64,000 bases of DNA from Thinopyrum elongatum. Its lineage: Eukaryota > Streptophyta > Magnoliopsida > Poales > Poaceae. Location: the NCBI GenBank assembly GCA_011799875.1, contig CM022300.1, positions 230,650,903 to 230,714,902 of the forward strand. Direction: 5' to 3'. Both the position numbers and the translations under genes were made by a program. Below the pieces are notes generated by a model. The model saw nothing but the letters and a program-made list of their open reading frames with translations. It was not told the origin of the DNA and made no database searches. This document shows positions 37,101-48,788 of this stretch, piece by piece (position 1 is the stretch's first letter; each line of letters begins with the position of its first letter).

Positions 37101-38353
37101 GAGACAACTCCTTGGAGGTGGAGGATGGGGCGGCTGAACCGGTGGGACGACAAGATCGATGATGGATCCTCATCAAGTGCGGTGGATGAGGGATGTCGAG
37201 CTGTTGAGGTGGACGACGTCGTCGGGGAAGAGGCTCCGGCTAGGCGGCGGTCGGGTGGCGGACAAAGGAGGGTGGCGATTCACGGGTTTTGGCGGCCTCG
37301 GTGTCCGAATGGCGGGAACAGAGGGGATGGGAGGGGGAACCATGGCTTAGGGACGCACTTGTCCAAAATGTAGGGTAAGTTACAAAAGTACTCCCACCGA
37401 TTTGAACTAGGTGGTTCTTTCAGTTCAGGGGTATAATGGGGATTTTGCGTGTCGGGATTTCAGAAGAGGAGGGAGTTTTCGCGCGCGTTGAAATTTTGGG
37501 ATAGCAAGGCGTGGGTTGAAGAGGCGGGAGTTTCGTATCAGAAGAGACAAAAGAGATAGCTTGAAATTTCGGGATAACAAGGCGTGGCTTGAAATTTCGG
37601 GAGAACAAGCGTAACGTGTACAAAAAACAAAACAAAAGACAATTCGCATGACACTAGAGAGAGTCATGTCCTGTTTTACTATATTACTACATATGCTATT
37701 CAAAAACAACAACAAAAAACTAAAAAATCGGGAGAACAAGCTTAACGTGTACAATACCAAATCAAGTTGCATTTCCCTCAACAACAAAAAAAAAATCGTA
37801 TCGTCTAGCATATGGACTAAATTTGACTCCATTTTCCGTATTTGAATGGGATTATACCCGGGTTAGTTATACCATCATCTAAATATTATCTTCACAACAC
37901 ATGACATGAATATAGTAGTAAATTCCCATTTAAATATGTACTATATGTGATCTCGAATTCAAATTTGTGTATCTATTTTATGTTGAATTCAAATCATAGT
38001 ACATGTATGCTCTAGCTAGATGCTCGGAATCTAAAACATGTTTGATACTATGTATAATGTGTTTAACACGCACAGCACACACACACGCACACACACACAC
38101 CATTTAGATATTAGCTGTAAAAGCCACCCATTATCTCCAATTTGAATAGTTGTGTCCATGCATGGATGCAATGTAGCCAAACGATGCTTGCCATTGGTAT
38201 CTCAAATTCAAATCCATTTGACCTTGTTCGATGTGTAGATAGTATAGCATGCTCGATTCAAAACCACACCATGCATATCTCAATTATATTCATGCATGCA
38301 TGGGTTTCAAACATCATGATCTCGTATTCAAATATTTGAATTCACTTTCATAT
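37100..38353. other. No gene seen; includes an (AC)n tract
   Basis: 37100-37860 is GC-rich upstream DNA of the Jorge gene with two similar 50-bp blocks containing GAAATTTCGGGA. 37860-38353 is AT-rich and featureless apart from a microsatellite at 38073-38101. Confidence 0.4.
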
Positions 38354-40720
38354 TGACTAGCACCTATGCTTGTGTGTTGCAACGGGAGATACAATTGTAT
38401 GCATTTAAAGTCAGTGAGAATTATATGTGCAAGCAAAACCCTGTGTGCACACGAAAAATGAACATTTAGCTTCTCGGTTTCGCCGCGTCTGAAGGAATCA
38501 AACCGCTATTTTTTTCATTCATTGATCGAGGGCATTTAAGAGTTTTCTTACGTCATCGTACGCCGGAGAAGGCCCATGAGTTATTCAATCTACTTTTCCT
38601 GTCAATCCTTTCAATCAAGGGGATTTTAAGGTATGACGTTTCTCAATATTCTAGGAAACATGAACAATTTTTTAAATTCTAAACAGTTTTTTGAAAATAA
38701 TGTACACTTTTGGAAAAACGTGAACAAAATATGGAAGGGAACATCTTTTAAAATTCGCAAACATTTTCTGAAAACAACAACTTTTTTTATAAAAACATGA
38801 ATATTTTCTGAATTTGTGAACATTTTTTTAAATGGGAACATGTGTTGAAAATTCAAAAGATTTTTAGAAAATTTGTATCTTTTATACATGAACATTATTT
38901 TTAATTGTAAAAATTTCACTAAAACCATGATACTTTTCGAATTTGAAGCATTTTTTGAAATGCCATTTTCTTTTTAGAAATCACGAACAATTTTGAAAAA
39001 AAAACAAAAAAATAGGGAACTTTTTGCAAGTTCCGACTATTTTTTAAAATAGCAACAAAACTTCAGAATTCTGGAAATTTTCCAAATTTTTATTTTTTTT
39101 TATTCCGAACGTTATTTGAGAATTTTTAATTTATGAAATAAATTAAAAAGTAAAATAAAATTAGAAGGAAAAATAGAAGTAAAACATAGAAACAAAGAAA
39201 AATGGGCCAGCCCATTATTGGTTGCCCGTGCGAAACTCCGACTATTTGTCGCACTGTGCGGAAAATAGTATTTTCCCAGCTGCGTGGGCAGAAAAATAAG
39301 TGGGTTGGCTTCGCTGGGCCACAGCGCGCTGCCCACGTACGAAAATTGTTTTTCTAGCAGACAAACGCATAAGAATTTAGTACCACCTCGGATAGAAAAA
39401 AAATCTTTTCGGCGGTGAACGGATAAAAAAATTGGTGAAACGCACCTTGCTTTATTAGTACTAGCACATATGCCCGTGCGTTGCAACGGGAGAAAAAATA
39501 GTATACATTTAATGTTAGTGAGAATTGTATGTGCAAGCAAAACCCCGTGTAAAGGAACATTTAGCTTCTCAGTTTCGCCGGGTGTGAAGTAATCAACCGC
39601 TATTTTTCCATTCATTGATCGTGGGCATTTAAGAGTTTTGTTACGTCATCATATGCCAGAGAAGGCCCATGAATTATTCAATCTACTTTTCCTTTCAATC
39701 GAGGAGATTTTAACGTATGAAATTTCTGAATACTGTATGAAACATGGACCATTTTTTAAATCCTGAATAGTTTTTTAAAATTTATGTATACTTTTAGAAA
39801 AACACGATTTTTTTTTGAAACGGGAACATCTTTTAAAATTCACAAATATTTGCAAACACAATTTTTTTCTAAAAACATGAACATTATTTGAATTTGCGAA
39901 CATTTTTTTTGAACGGAAACATTTGTTGAAAATTCATAACATTTTTCGAAAATGTGTATCTTTTAACATTATTTTGAATTGTGAAAAATTATTTAAAACA
40001 AGAATATTTTTCGAATTGGGACCATTTTTTATAATGTCATTTTGTTTTTAGAAATTTCGAACAATTTTGAAAAACAATAAATTTTTTGAAAAAATGGGAA
40101 ACTTCTTTCAAGTTCTGAATATTTTTCCAAATAGCAACAAAATTTTGGAATTTTGAACATTTTCTATAATTTGATTTTTTTTAATTCTGAATGTGTTTTG
40201 AGAATTTTGAATTTATTAAATAAATTCTATAATCAAATAAATTTGGATGAGAAAAAAGAGATAGGGGAAGGAGAATAAAAATAGAAGTAAAACACAGAAA
40301 CAAATAAAATGGGCCAGCCCATTATTGGTTATCTGGTGCGAAACTCCGAATATTTATCACCCTGTGCGGAAAATAGAATTTTCCCAGCTACGTGGATAGA
40401 AAAATAGGTGGGCTGGTTTCGCTGGGCCACAGCGCATGGCCTATGTACAAAATTCTGGAAAAGCCTTTCTTCTAGCAGACGGACGCATAAGAATTTTTCA
40501 TTTTAGAAATCTCGAACAATTTTGAAAAACAATAAAAGGTTTTGAAAAAATTGGAAACTTTTTCAAGTTCTGAATATTTTTCAAAATAGCAACAAAATTC
40601 TGGAGTTCTAAACATTTTCGATAATTTGATATTTTTTAAATTCTGAAGATTTTTTGAGAATTTCGAATTTATGAAATGAGAAAAATAAATTTGGAAGGTA
40701 AAAAAGAGGTATAGATTATG
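38354..40720 (+). repeat. 1.1-kb tandem direct repeat, about 2.2 copies
   Basis: Copy 1 begins at 38354 (GACTAGCAC...GTTGCAACGGG) and copy 2 at 39460 (ACTAGCAC...CGTTGCAACGGG), giving a period of about 1105 bp. A partial third copy covers about 40495-40720. Each copy has the CGTTGCAACGGG head, a stretch with ATTTAGCTTCTC, then 500 bp of A/T-rich short repeats and a tail with GGGCCAGCCCATTATTGGTT. No protein is recognised. It is probably a non-coding transposon fragment. Confidence 0.75.
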
Positions 40721-41660
40721 ATCTCAGCAAGTCTTTTACACCCACACAGTCATCTTCTCTTTATAGTTGTACCACTAACTTTCTCTCATGCATTCAAGCA
40801 CACACAGTCCCTCGGCATTACCCATCGCACACACACAGTCTCTTTCTTCAGGTCGGTCTCCCATGCATGCACACACACACCCCCTCCCCATCTTCGTCAC
40901 TTCGGGCCTTCTTTATCTCTCACATGCATGCGCACTGATCGATATTCCTCTTTGTATATATATAGCTAGGTCTTTTCCTGTTTTCCACACAAACTGTTCG
41001 ATCTATATCTCTAGTTAGGTCTCGCCATCTTTCCCAAATACACATCAATCAATCTACCTCTCTAGATAGGACGGACTCTCTAGCTAACACACACACACAC
41101 ATTGTCTATCCATCATCTCCCCTCTTATCATGCATACCTTCCGCTTCATCTCTCAAATGCGCGCAACCGCGCATGTTCTCGCCCCCTCTCTTAAATATCG
41201 ATCTCGCACTTGTACACTCCTTCCCAGTCTTCGTCCAGCTGGCCTCTAGCACCACCTTCTAGCACCCCCCCCTCTCCAAGTGCTTGTATGCTCGTATAGT
41301 TCTCCCTCTATCTGTCTCTATCGATATCTCATGCACACAACCCCTCCCCTCCCTTCTCGTATATCACCCACATGCACATACATATATGTATGTAGGCCAC
41401 TCTTTCACATAAATTACATTGACACATATTCCCTCTATATATCCCTCCCCCACCACACACACACCTAAATTCACGAATCTCCCCTGATTTCTTGCACACA
41501 CCATCTCTCTCTCTCTCAGACACACGAACTAGGTGTGTGAAAGAGTAGAGTTGCACGCACGCACTCATTCCCACATACAAACACACGGGTTCACGGTGGA
41601 GCACATTTGTATAAGAAATATGTGTGTAGAAAGGCTTTCGATGATGTGGCACTAGTACTT
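40721..41660. repeat. CT/AC-rich low-complexity DNA
   Basis: Strong strand asymmetry: the plus strand is C/T/A-rich with many (AC)n and (CT)n runs (for example 41088-41100 and 41505-41518). Open frames here are artefacts of composition. Confidence 0.6.
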
Positions 41661-42083
41661 CCAATATGTGCAAAGCACGTAAGTTAGAATTTCAATGGCA
41701 CGCTACATGATGTCTGTCTTTTTTCAGTCAATATATTATGATTCAAATGTTGTGGGGGCATCCATGAGGCCATGTGGCACACGTGGAGGTGTTGTTGCGA
41801 GCTTCTTATGTGGATTCGTCACAGTGATGTGTTGCTGGTTCCAGAAGATTGTAGACACAACATGCACTTGTCCTCTTCGCACACACACACACGCGGGTAC
41901 TCTTTCCGAGACACGCCATCTCTCTCTAGATCTATGTATACCACTCTTTCTCTCTCTACCCCCACACGCCGGTGGAGTACGTGCACGAACAGAAGATGTG
42001 CACGCATGCACTCATTCCCTCGCAAACACACGCGGGTACACGGTGGAATGCGTTTTTGTATGAAGAGCCACCCCATGTCATAA
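41530..42083 (+). repeat. Internal duplication inside the CT/AC-rich region
   Basis: 41545-41620 (GTTGCACGCACGCACTCATTCC, then GGTGGAGCACATTTGTAT) is repeated at 41990-42065 (GTGCACGCATGCACTCATTCC, then GGTGGAATGCGTTTTTGTAT). The spacing is about 440 bp. No gene is called. Confidence 0.5.
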
Positions 42084-42340
42084 TTTGACGTGCGTCTCGA
42101 TCAGCGTGCATTGCCGTTCTCTCCAACACAGCACCGACTAGGGAGGGCCTCTGACCCCTTCTTCCTCGCTGCCGTTGTGTGGGCAGATCCGGCCTCCCGC
42201 CTCCCACCTAGCCACATCCCGGCGACCCTCTGGTATAACTTCCTTCAAAACTGGCCTTGCTCTACTGCCCCAGCTCCTCACATCGATGCATGTGTATCTT
42301 TTTCTACTTCTCAGCCCCCCCCCCCCTCGTAGATAGGCTC
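42084..42340. other. GC-richer stretch, no gene recognised
   Basis: CpG-containing sequence, with an 11-C run near 42318. It may be the edge of another insertion. No domain and no clear terminus. Confidence 0.3.
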
Positions 42341-44508
42341 GATCGGTTGTTCCATGGCCACCTATTTTTTACTATTAAGAGGTAAAACTACTTCAAGCAG
42401 TCGAATCTAGTACTTGTTTCAAATAGGGAAGAAAGGGGAGGAAGTTGTAGCCTGAATCTAGGACTTGGTCGAACGAGGAAAGAATGGGGGCGAAAAGTAG
42501 CAGAGACTAGCTATCCAACTGGTCTCTTTGTCTAAGAGGGAAATAAATGGAAACGCAGTACAAACTCGATATAGAGCTGATCTATTGGTTGAAAAAGGAA
42601 AGAAAGTGGGGACTGGGGGACAAATCAACAGAGTATGTCCAGCACTAGATTTGCTGCCCTCACGCAGTAAAAGGTGGCTATACTGAACAAAAATGGGACC
42701 AACCCAGATATCTTGTTTTGATGTTTGTTGCCCCGAACCCGTCTAATCTAATGCCAGTGGGAAAATGTAGCAATCCCACTGTTAAAGTAAGGACATGTTA
42801 AACCAATGTTGTTTTCAATGTAATGCATCTAGTAATATGAAGCAATGGCACGGTTTTTCATGTCCTGCTATATTTCCCATTAAGATAAGTAAGTTGCTTC
42901 TTTTCGTTAGAAATGCAACCGTCCTGGTCCGCCTACTCTCCCATGCCCTTATACCAACTCTTTAGCAGCTGTTAATCTAATGTTGCTTCTAAAATCAAGC
43001 AATGGCACCATTAAAGTAATGTCATATTTAACGATTGTCATAGTTAATCTTAATGCCCCCACTAATATCTAGCAATGCTGCTACTTTAGAAATTGCTACT
43101 GTCCTTCTATGATTGCCATTAAGATAACGAATATGCTTCTTTTCATTTGATGTATGTTTCATCACTTATTAGTCACCCTCCTTTCCACCTTTTTGTACAA
43201 ACAGAGATATACATTTCACCTTGTGGAACTCTGTGGATAATCTCCTACAACAGTTAATTAGCTATCATCGTAACCACAATGGCACTTTCCACATATTTTT
43301 GTCACGAACATGGACGCTTGATCTTAGTTGAACTGCACAAAAGGATATCCAAATTACAGTTACACATTCCACGAGCTTCACAACCAACCTTGATGTTACT
43401 CAATTTTATTGCAACTAATGAAGAAGAAGCTGCCAGCTCATGGGACCAAGTACTTGCTAACTACATGACGTAAATATTGCTTCATTTTAGGTGAACTGCA
43501 CAAAAAGGCCGCATGAATTGAATCATCCATGTTGGTGACTAGTGTCAACCCTTCTACGATACCGCTGACTGCAGATATGTTTCCCGTCACGAGGTATGTT
43601 CCTTTTTGGTACTACCATTTGCCAGAACAATCCTGCATGTTGACTCTACTATTGTGCTACTGTTTTGCCACTGCCATGATAAAGCACTAATGTTATTATT
43701 TTACACCTTAATCTAATGCCACTATTAATTTGCGGCAATTTTTTGGCACCACTATTTCCACTGATAAAATGAAGTAATAATACAGTTAAAATAGTGCTAT
43801 TGTGCTCTCTATCATTTCATTTCCAATCTAGATAATGAAAGTGCTTCTCTTCGTTAGTATATGTTTCATCAACTAGTCCCATTGTTAATGTAATTACATG
43901 TTTAAGTGTTTCTGCAAACAAGGATGCTTAATTTTGGTTGAACTGCACAAAAATAGAGATTGGAATGGACCAAGGCCCCTCCTTGTACTACCGCTGCATA
44001 TTGATGTTCATCACTTGCAGAAGGTGTACCCGGGAGAATTGGGTCGATTTCCAGCATCAGGCCTACCGTCGAGGCACCGCAGGGCCCATCTCTCCCTTGC
44101 AGCATGGCCTACTGTGCTAATGTTGTTGTTTTTAATAAAGGTATTGTATCACAATCTTTTCCCATTAAGAAAATGAAGTTTCTTCTATTTATTAGTGTAT
44201 GTTTCATCAACTAGTGCCACTATAAAGTAATCACGCTTTTTCATTATCTATGCAAACAGGGTTATTCGGCTACATTTTAGTGGAACTGCACAAATGTTCG
44301 GATGGAACCAGCATATATGCAGAGTGTGAGGTGTCACTATCTAACATAAACGTGGCTTGGAAAAAAGCAAAGATGTTCGGATGGTTCCTCAAGTTCTTGG
44401 CGATCCGCTGGAGAACATTTTAATCTGCTGGTGTTTGACATGCACTCTACTGGTTTCAGTGTTGCAGCAAATCCTCAAATCAAATAGCTTACATGAATTT
44501 GGTTTATG
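42341..44508 (+). repeat. Diverged repeat array around TGAACTGCACAAA
   Basis: The motif TTGAACTGCACAAA or a close variant occurs near 43328, 43490, 43937 and 44280. It is usually preceded by GCAAACAGG-like sequence and by ATTAAGATAA...TGCTTCTTTT and GTATGTTTCATCAACTAG. The clearest pair (43820-43955 and 44155-44295) has a 335-340 bp spacing. Between motifs lie AATGCCACTATTAA-type fragments. No convincing protein domain. An unidentified transposon or decayed multi-exon gene is possible. Confidence 0.45.
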
Positions 44509-44670
44509 CACTACTGCAGGATGCTGCTAACGCGACACTATAATCAGAGACGCTTCGACGAAACAGTGTGTGATGCATTAATCGCAAACGGTGATGTAAA
44601 AAACTGTCAAAAAAGATGCAAAACATTTGCGATGGCGGATACATCAAACACGGTTCAGATTTTAGTTGCG

Positions 44671-45000
44671 TGTGCGATGCGGGGCATACGGTTCAGTTCA
44701 ATGAATTGTTTGTGATGAGGCAGAACAATAGAAACGGGCAGCCAGATGAAGGCGTGTGCGATATACGACATATAGTTCACTCAGATAAACTGTTTGTGAT
44801 GAGGCGAAACAACAGGAATGGGCAGCCAGATCAAGGTGTGTGCGATATACGGCATACAGTTCACTCGGATGAACTGTTTGTAATTAGGCAACACAAAAGA
44901 AACGGTCAGCCAGATCAAGGTGTGTGCGATATACGGCATACGGTTCACTCGGATGAACTGTTTGCGTTGAGCCAAGAAAACAGAAACGGTTCAATTTAAC
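44671..45000 (+). repeat. 84-bp subterminal tandem repeats, four units
   Basis: TGTGCG starts at 44671, 44755, 44839 and 44923, an exact 84-bp period. Each unit contains CGGCATACAGTTCACTCGG, then GAACTGTTTG. The array is open in one plus frame as a 28-residue repeat, but composition and location point to CACTA subterminal binding sites, not a gene. Confidence 0.85.
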
Positions 45001-45353
45001 AAGATGTGTGTGATACACGACAAACAGGTCTGTAATCAGAAATGTGTGCGAAGACCGATAATAACACAGACGATTGCTGCTAATAAGACATATGTGTTGT
45101 GCGATGGGATTGCATACAGAACAACAACATATATATATACACACACTTATAAGGACATGGTTGCATAACCAAATTAAACATCGAACTACATAGGTGGCTA
45201 CTACACACATGACATTTAATTGCACACACCAAAGTAAACTGTTACATGCATAATTACATAGGTGGCTACTACACACATGACATTTCCACACACCAAAGTA
45301 AACTATATATTACATGCATAATTAAGTAGGATAAACGATCATTTCATCATCAC
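45001..45353. other. Subterminal DNA downstream of the repeats, no gene
   Basis: It contains GTGTGTGATACACG and ACACAGACGATTG motifs and a directly repeated block (GGTGGCTACTACACACATGAC at about 45193 and 45262). No coding potential recognised. Confidence 0.45.
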
Positions 45354-46037
45354 CTACTTCTTGTGACTCTTGCCGCTACTTCTCTGCTTGTGGCTCGATC
45401 CGGCCTCGTCGATTTTGGGAACGAGGCACTTCCTCATGTCAACGATCCGCCTGTGCATCTCGTAGCATGTGTACATGCTCTTGGCCACGAACCTGATGTG
45501 AGGTTCATCCAGTTGCCGCATCCAGGCCCCATGCCAGGATACGAGACTTGTTCTATTGGCATCCTGCTTCATCTTTTCGTAGTAGGGGTCGATGATGGCC
45601 GAGGCGAGTTCAACCAGGGAGTCCTTCTTCGTGCTGCCCCAGACCCTGTAGTGCTCACGGATTTCGACAAGGTTCTTGCAGGCCAAGCCCGTAACCATGA
45701 GCGCTTTTACATCATTGGAGGTTTCCATCGTAGCGAACTTGTAGTCGGTGCTGTTGACAAACCTGGCGAAATGGTCGCATGGCTCTGTGGCCATGCAGTA
45801 GTGGTAGATGAGGACATGATGGTGCACGCACAACTGGGCAACGGCAACCTTCTAAACTTTGCCGGGATAACCGCCGGTGTACTGGAGGTCGATGCCGACC
45901 ACCTTGTACTTATCTCGAGCAAGCAACTGCTCCACAGTGTTGATGTAGTCCTCCAAAATAGCCGGGTCGATGGTGTACACCACCGAGAGATCCGTCTCCC
46001 TCGCGTGGGTCTCCACTTTATGCTCACCGAACTCCAT
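45354..46037 (-). pseudogene. WRN-type 3'-5' exonuclease-like gene, outer copy
   Basis: One frame of 228 codons from ATG at 46037, broken by a single TAG at 45852-45854 (codon 62). It resembles the single-domain Werner-like exonuclease family of grasses (RNase H fold, DEDDy class). Motif I reads VVGIDLQYT at about residues 47-55: the aspartate is present but the catalytic glutamate is Gln. The middle motif is NDVKALMVTGLACKNLVEI. The motif III region reads AKSMYTCYEM, so the usual acidic residue before Y is Ser. The C-terminus is basic (SSHKQRSSGKSHKK). Activity is therefore unlikely even if the stop were read through. No intron is seen. It lies 3' of the F-box gene, same strand. Confidence 0.7.
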
Positions 46038-46976
46038 TGGAGTGCTGCTAGATATCCTCTCTGTATGTGTCGTCGTGGGTGTGCTTGTTGTGTTGTGGGG
46101 CAAGATTGAAATGTTGAAGAGACTAAGGTTATAATGGCCGCGGGAATTAATGGGGAAACCGGACGGCCTGAAATATCCGCATGCCCGGATGGCAGTTCTA
46201 ATTTGTAGCGCATAACTCCATCGTGTTGCACGTAACTGCATCGTGGCGACGCGCGCGGTGCAACCGCATGCATATGGGCCCCCAACATGATCGTGCATAG
46301 GCCCCAACCGCTGGCAGAGCGCGCGCGCAGGGACGCGAGCAGAGTGCTCCGCGGTCACCTCAACGGCGAGCAACCATATATATGCATATAGCAGTTGAAC
46401 ACGCAAGGAAAAGTTGTCCACAAGCCGAGCGCGTGGAGGTATGTGAGCAGAGCGCGCCAACGGACGCGAGCAGAGCGCGTCGTGGCTCCTAATGGCAAGC
46501 ACAGCACGCTGCGGCGCCTGACGGTGAGCACAGCGTGCCGAGGGACGCGAGCAGAGGCCGGCACAGTGATACGTGGCAAATAAGACGAACTGTGCGAACG
46601 ATGGCGGAGACGTCAAGCTCGAATCAGATTAGAGTTGCGTGTGCGATACGTGACATACAGTTGATCCATCCAAGCTGTTTGTGATGGAATAAGCCATGTG
46701 TGTTGTGGGTAAACGATTGCTGGTATACAACCGTTTGCGATTGATGAATTTATTACCGACGGGTTCCCTAGTGTGGTCTGTGTGTGATGTGATATGCTCT
46801 GTCGGCACAACATCTATGCTCTCTGTACAGAAGAACAACATATATATACTTATAACAGGACATGATTGCAAAACCAAATTAAACATCCAATTATGTTATA
46901 TAACAAATACCATAAATATTGCAAGGTTCAAATTCCAGCATTACAAGGCCCAAATTCAAAGATTACAAGGTTCAAA
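46038..46976. other. Spacer between exonuclease and F-box genes
   Basis: GC-rich tract with imperfect GGACGCGAGCAGAG repeats at about 46320-46560. Then at 46630-46900 comes a block resembling CACTA subterminal DNA (GTGTGCGATACGTGACATACAG, ACGATTGCTGGTATACAA). The same block lies before the exonuclease gene in the inner element (50036-50235). No gene is called; long open frames here are GC artefacts. Confidence 0.45.
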
Positions 46977-48788
46977 CTATTTAGACAAATAAAATTCATC
47001 TTCTTTAGAATCTTTTTCATGCATTATTTCTGCGAAAGGATCAGCCACCGAGAAGTCATATAGCGGCTCACTACAGTGACTTCCGAATAATCTGTCATAT
47101 GAAGTTAGAAACTGAAATTCAGCTTCTTTAGAGCCTTTTTCATTCAGTTGTACACGCCTGCACTCTTTAGCAATCCATTCACTTCTGCGCAGTAAATATA
47201 GGGCAAACCTCATTACCTTGAGCAACCTTGCTTTCTCAACAAAGAACCTGGCGAATTTAATTTCTGGTGTGGTGCCTCGGTACTCGTTAAAAGTAATTTC
47301 CGTGAGATGAAGATCAAGGCATTCAATGGGATTGTTATATTCCCCAACATTTTCTACTTTCGGGCCTGCTAGTATCTGCAAACGAAGACAACATATTAGT
47401 GCCTAGCTGCAGATTTGAACACTTCGGGCCTCTTTGATTTGCAGGATTTCTAAAATACACGAAAAGAGTGAAATGCCACCTTCAATTTTTCATGATAAAC
47501 TTTTATCACGAAAGCATGTCGGGCGAAGGAATAAAACGCGCACAACACTAGCATCTCAAAAAATATATGTATTGAAATCCTCAAAATTTCCTTTAGAAAT
47601 CATTCTACATTTATCATTGTAATCATGGGTAAAAGTAACAAAAAATTGAGCTCCGTTGTGGTTAACAATTAACAGGAAAGGTGCATCACCTTGATGTATA
47701 GCTTCTCCGTGCAAGGAAAGCATCTAAGGAATCTAACAACTTCATCCAGATCGGGGCTGACAGATTGTAGTGCCAAGATCTGCACTGTGCGCAGAGGCCG
47801 AGTCAAGCTTGTGGGAATCATTTTCTGGATGACAGGCGAACATATAGATTAACAAAAATTAGATAAAATGTGTTGTCCAATAATATATAAGAAGGAGAAG
47901 AAGAAGACTATTATACCTGAACGGATAATGATCCAGTAACAAGTTAGTTGAATTCAGCACACGAATAGCCCAGTATTGTCAATTTCAGTGTGTGAATGAC
48001 CCTGATTCTTGCTGGACCTAATTTATCAAGTACATACAATCTCTCGAGGAAAGGCGCATTCTCAATGACCATATCATGAAACACCTCAACTGATAGCCTT
48101 GGGCGGCACCAGCAATGCACATAAATCGCACGGGCATTCGACGAGGTGATGTGGAGGCTACTAAACCCATCCATTGCATAAGATGAAGGTACTCGAGCGT
48201 TGTACAGCCGACGAGCAGGCGCTCCAAATCCTCCTTCGAGATGCGGATGGCAATGAGCTCGAGGTGCTTAAGTTTAGGGAGATGAAGAGTGCGCGCGGCA
48301 TCAATCCAGGGGAAAATGCACTGCCTGAATGTAGCGCGGCGCAGCATGGGCGCGAGGCGGAGCACAGATGGCGGCAGCGTGCAAGGACGTCCAGCATGAA
48401 AGCTGAGCTCCTCGAGCCGATCCAGGGCTGGGAATAGGAACTAGTAGTGCAACCTGGGTTTGGTCTTGTTGTGGGGACTGAGCCTGCCGATAGCAAGGCA
48501 TCTGACCGGCCGAGGGTTCGTGGCGAGGACGTGGGACAATGCGTCCAGGCGTTGCTGCTCCTCGCTGCAGAACTCATTGTCGACGATGAGGTCCAGGGGG
48601 GTGGAGTGCCCGAGGGGGCGCCACTGCCGCGAGAGGACAGTGGTCTGCACGCCATATTTGATGGGGAGGTGGGATATGATGGTTACCAACATCTCAATGG
48701 GGAGGCTGCTGATGAAGTCCATGTTCGCCGGAGGCTCTTGCGGTTCTGGCTCGACCCACCCCCGCTTGTTGGCCAGCTCGTCCTCCAT
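46977..48788 (-). pseudogene. F-box / LRR protein gene, outer copy
   Basis: Three exons: 48788-47917, 47824-47690 (135 bp) and 47375-46977, all with GT-AG borders and phase 0. The start is ATG at 48788. Residues about 20-65 form an F-box (MDFISSLPIEMLVTIISHLP, TTVLSRQWRPL). Leucine-rich segments follow (LHLPKLKHLELIAI, LLVGCTTLEYLHL), and the last exons carry the FBD-like end (RFLRCFPCTEKLYI; CLDLHLTEITFNEYRG; KARLLKVMRFAL). Such proteins recruit substrates to SCF ubiquitin ligases. Lesions: TAG at 48441-48443 (Trp in the paralogue), a 1-bp loss near 48180 and TAA at 47944-47946. The start lacks the B3 exons found in the inner copy. Confidence 0.75.

Larger units (their letters stand above)
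30022..37860 (-). mobile_element. CACTA element of Jorge type, left end and gene region
   Basis: At about 30022 the sequence CCTACAAAAAAACACTT, then GATGATACGTGTTTGTCA, matches the Jorge CACTA terminus as I know it, with the first bases altered. A subterminal region rich in GGCCCA/TGGGCC follows (30300-31330). A minus-strand, multi-exon gene of the TnpA-like kind lies behind it. No tnp2 gene is seen. I could not find the opposite terminus, so the right border (about 37860) is only where similarity to the gene's upstream region seems to end. Confidence 0.6.

Noticed and set aside
40718..42332. Histidine/threonine-rich frames
   Set aside because: They are produced by (AC)n and (CT)n microsatellites.
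44616..44999. Frame of 127 codons with 28-residue repeats as a real protein gene
   Set aside because: The array is in the CACTA subterminal zone and its start lies in the terminal repeat region; kept as a repeat and noted as a finding.
45363..46109. Plus-strand frame of 248 codons
   Set aside because: Antisense to the exonuclease-like gene, whose motifs are conserved between paralogues on the minus strand.
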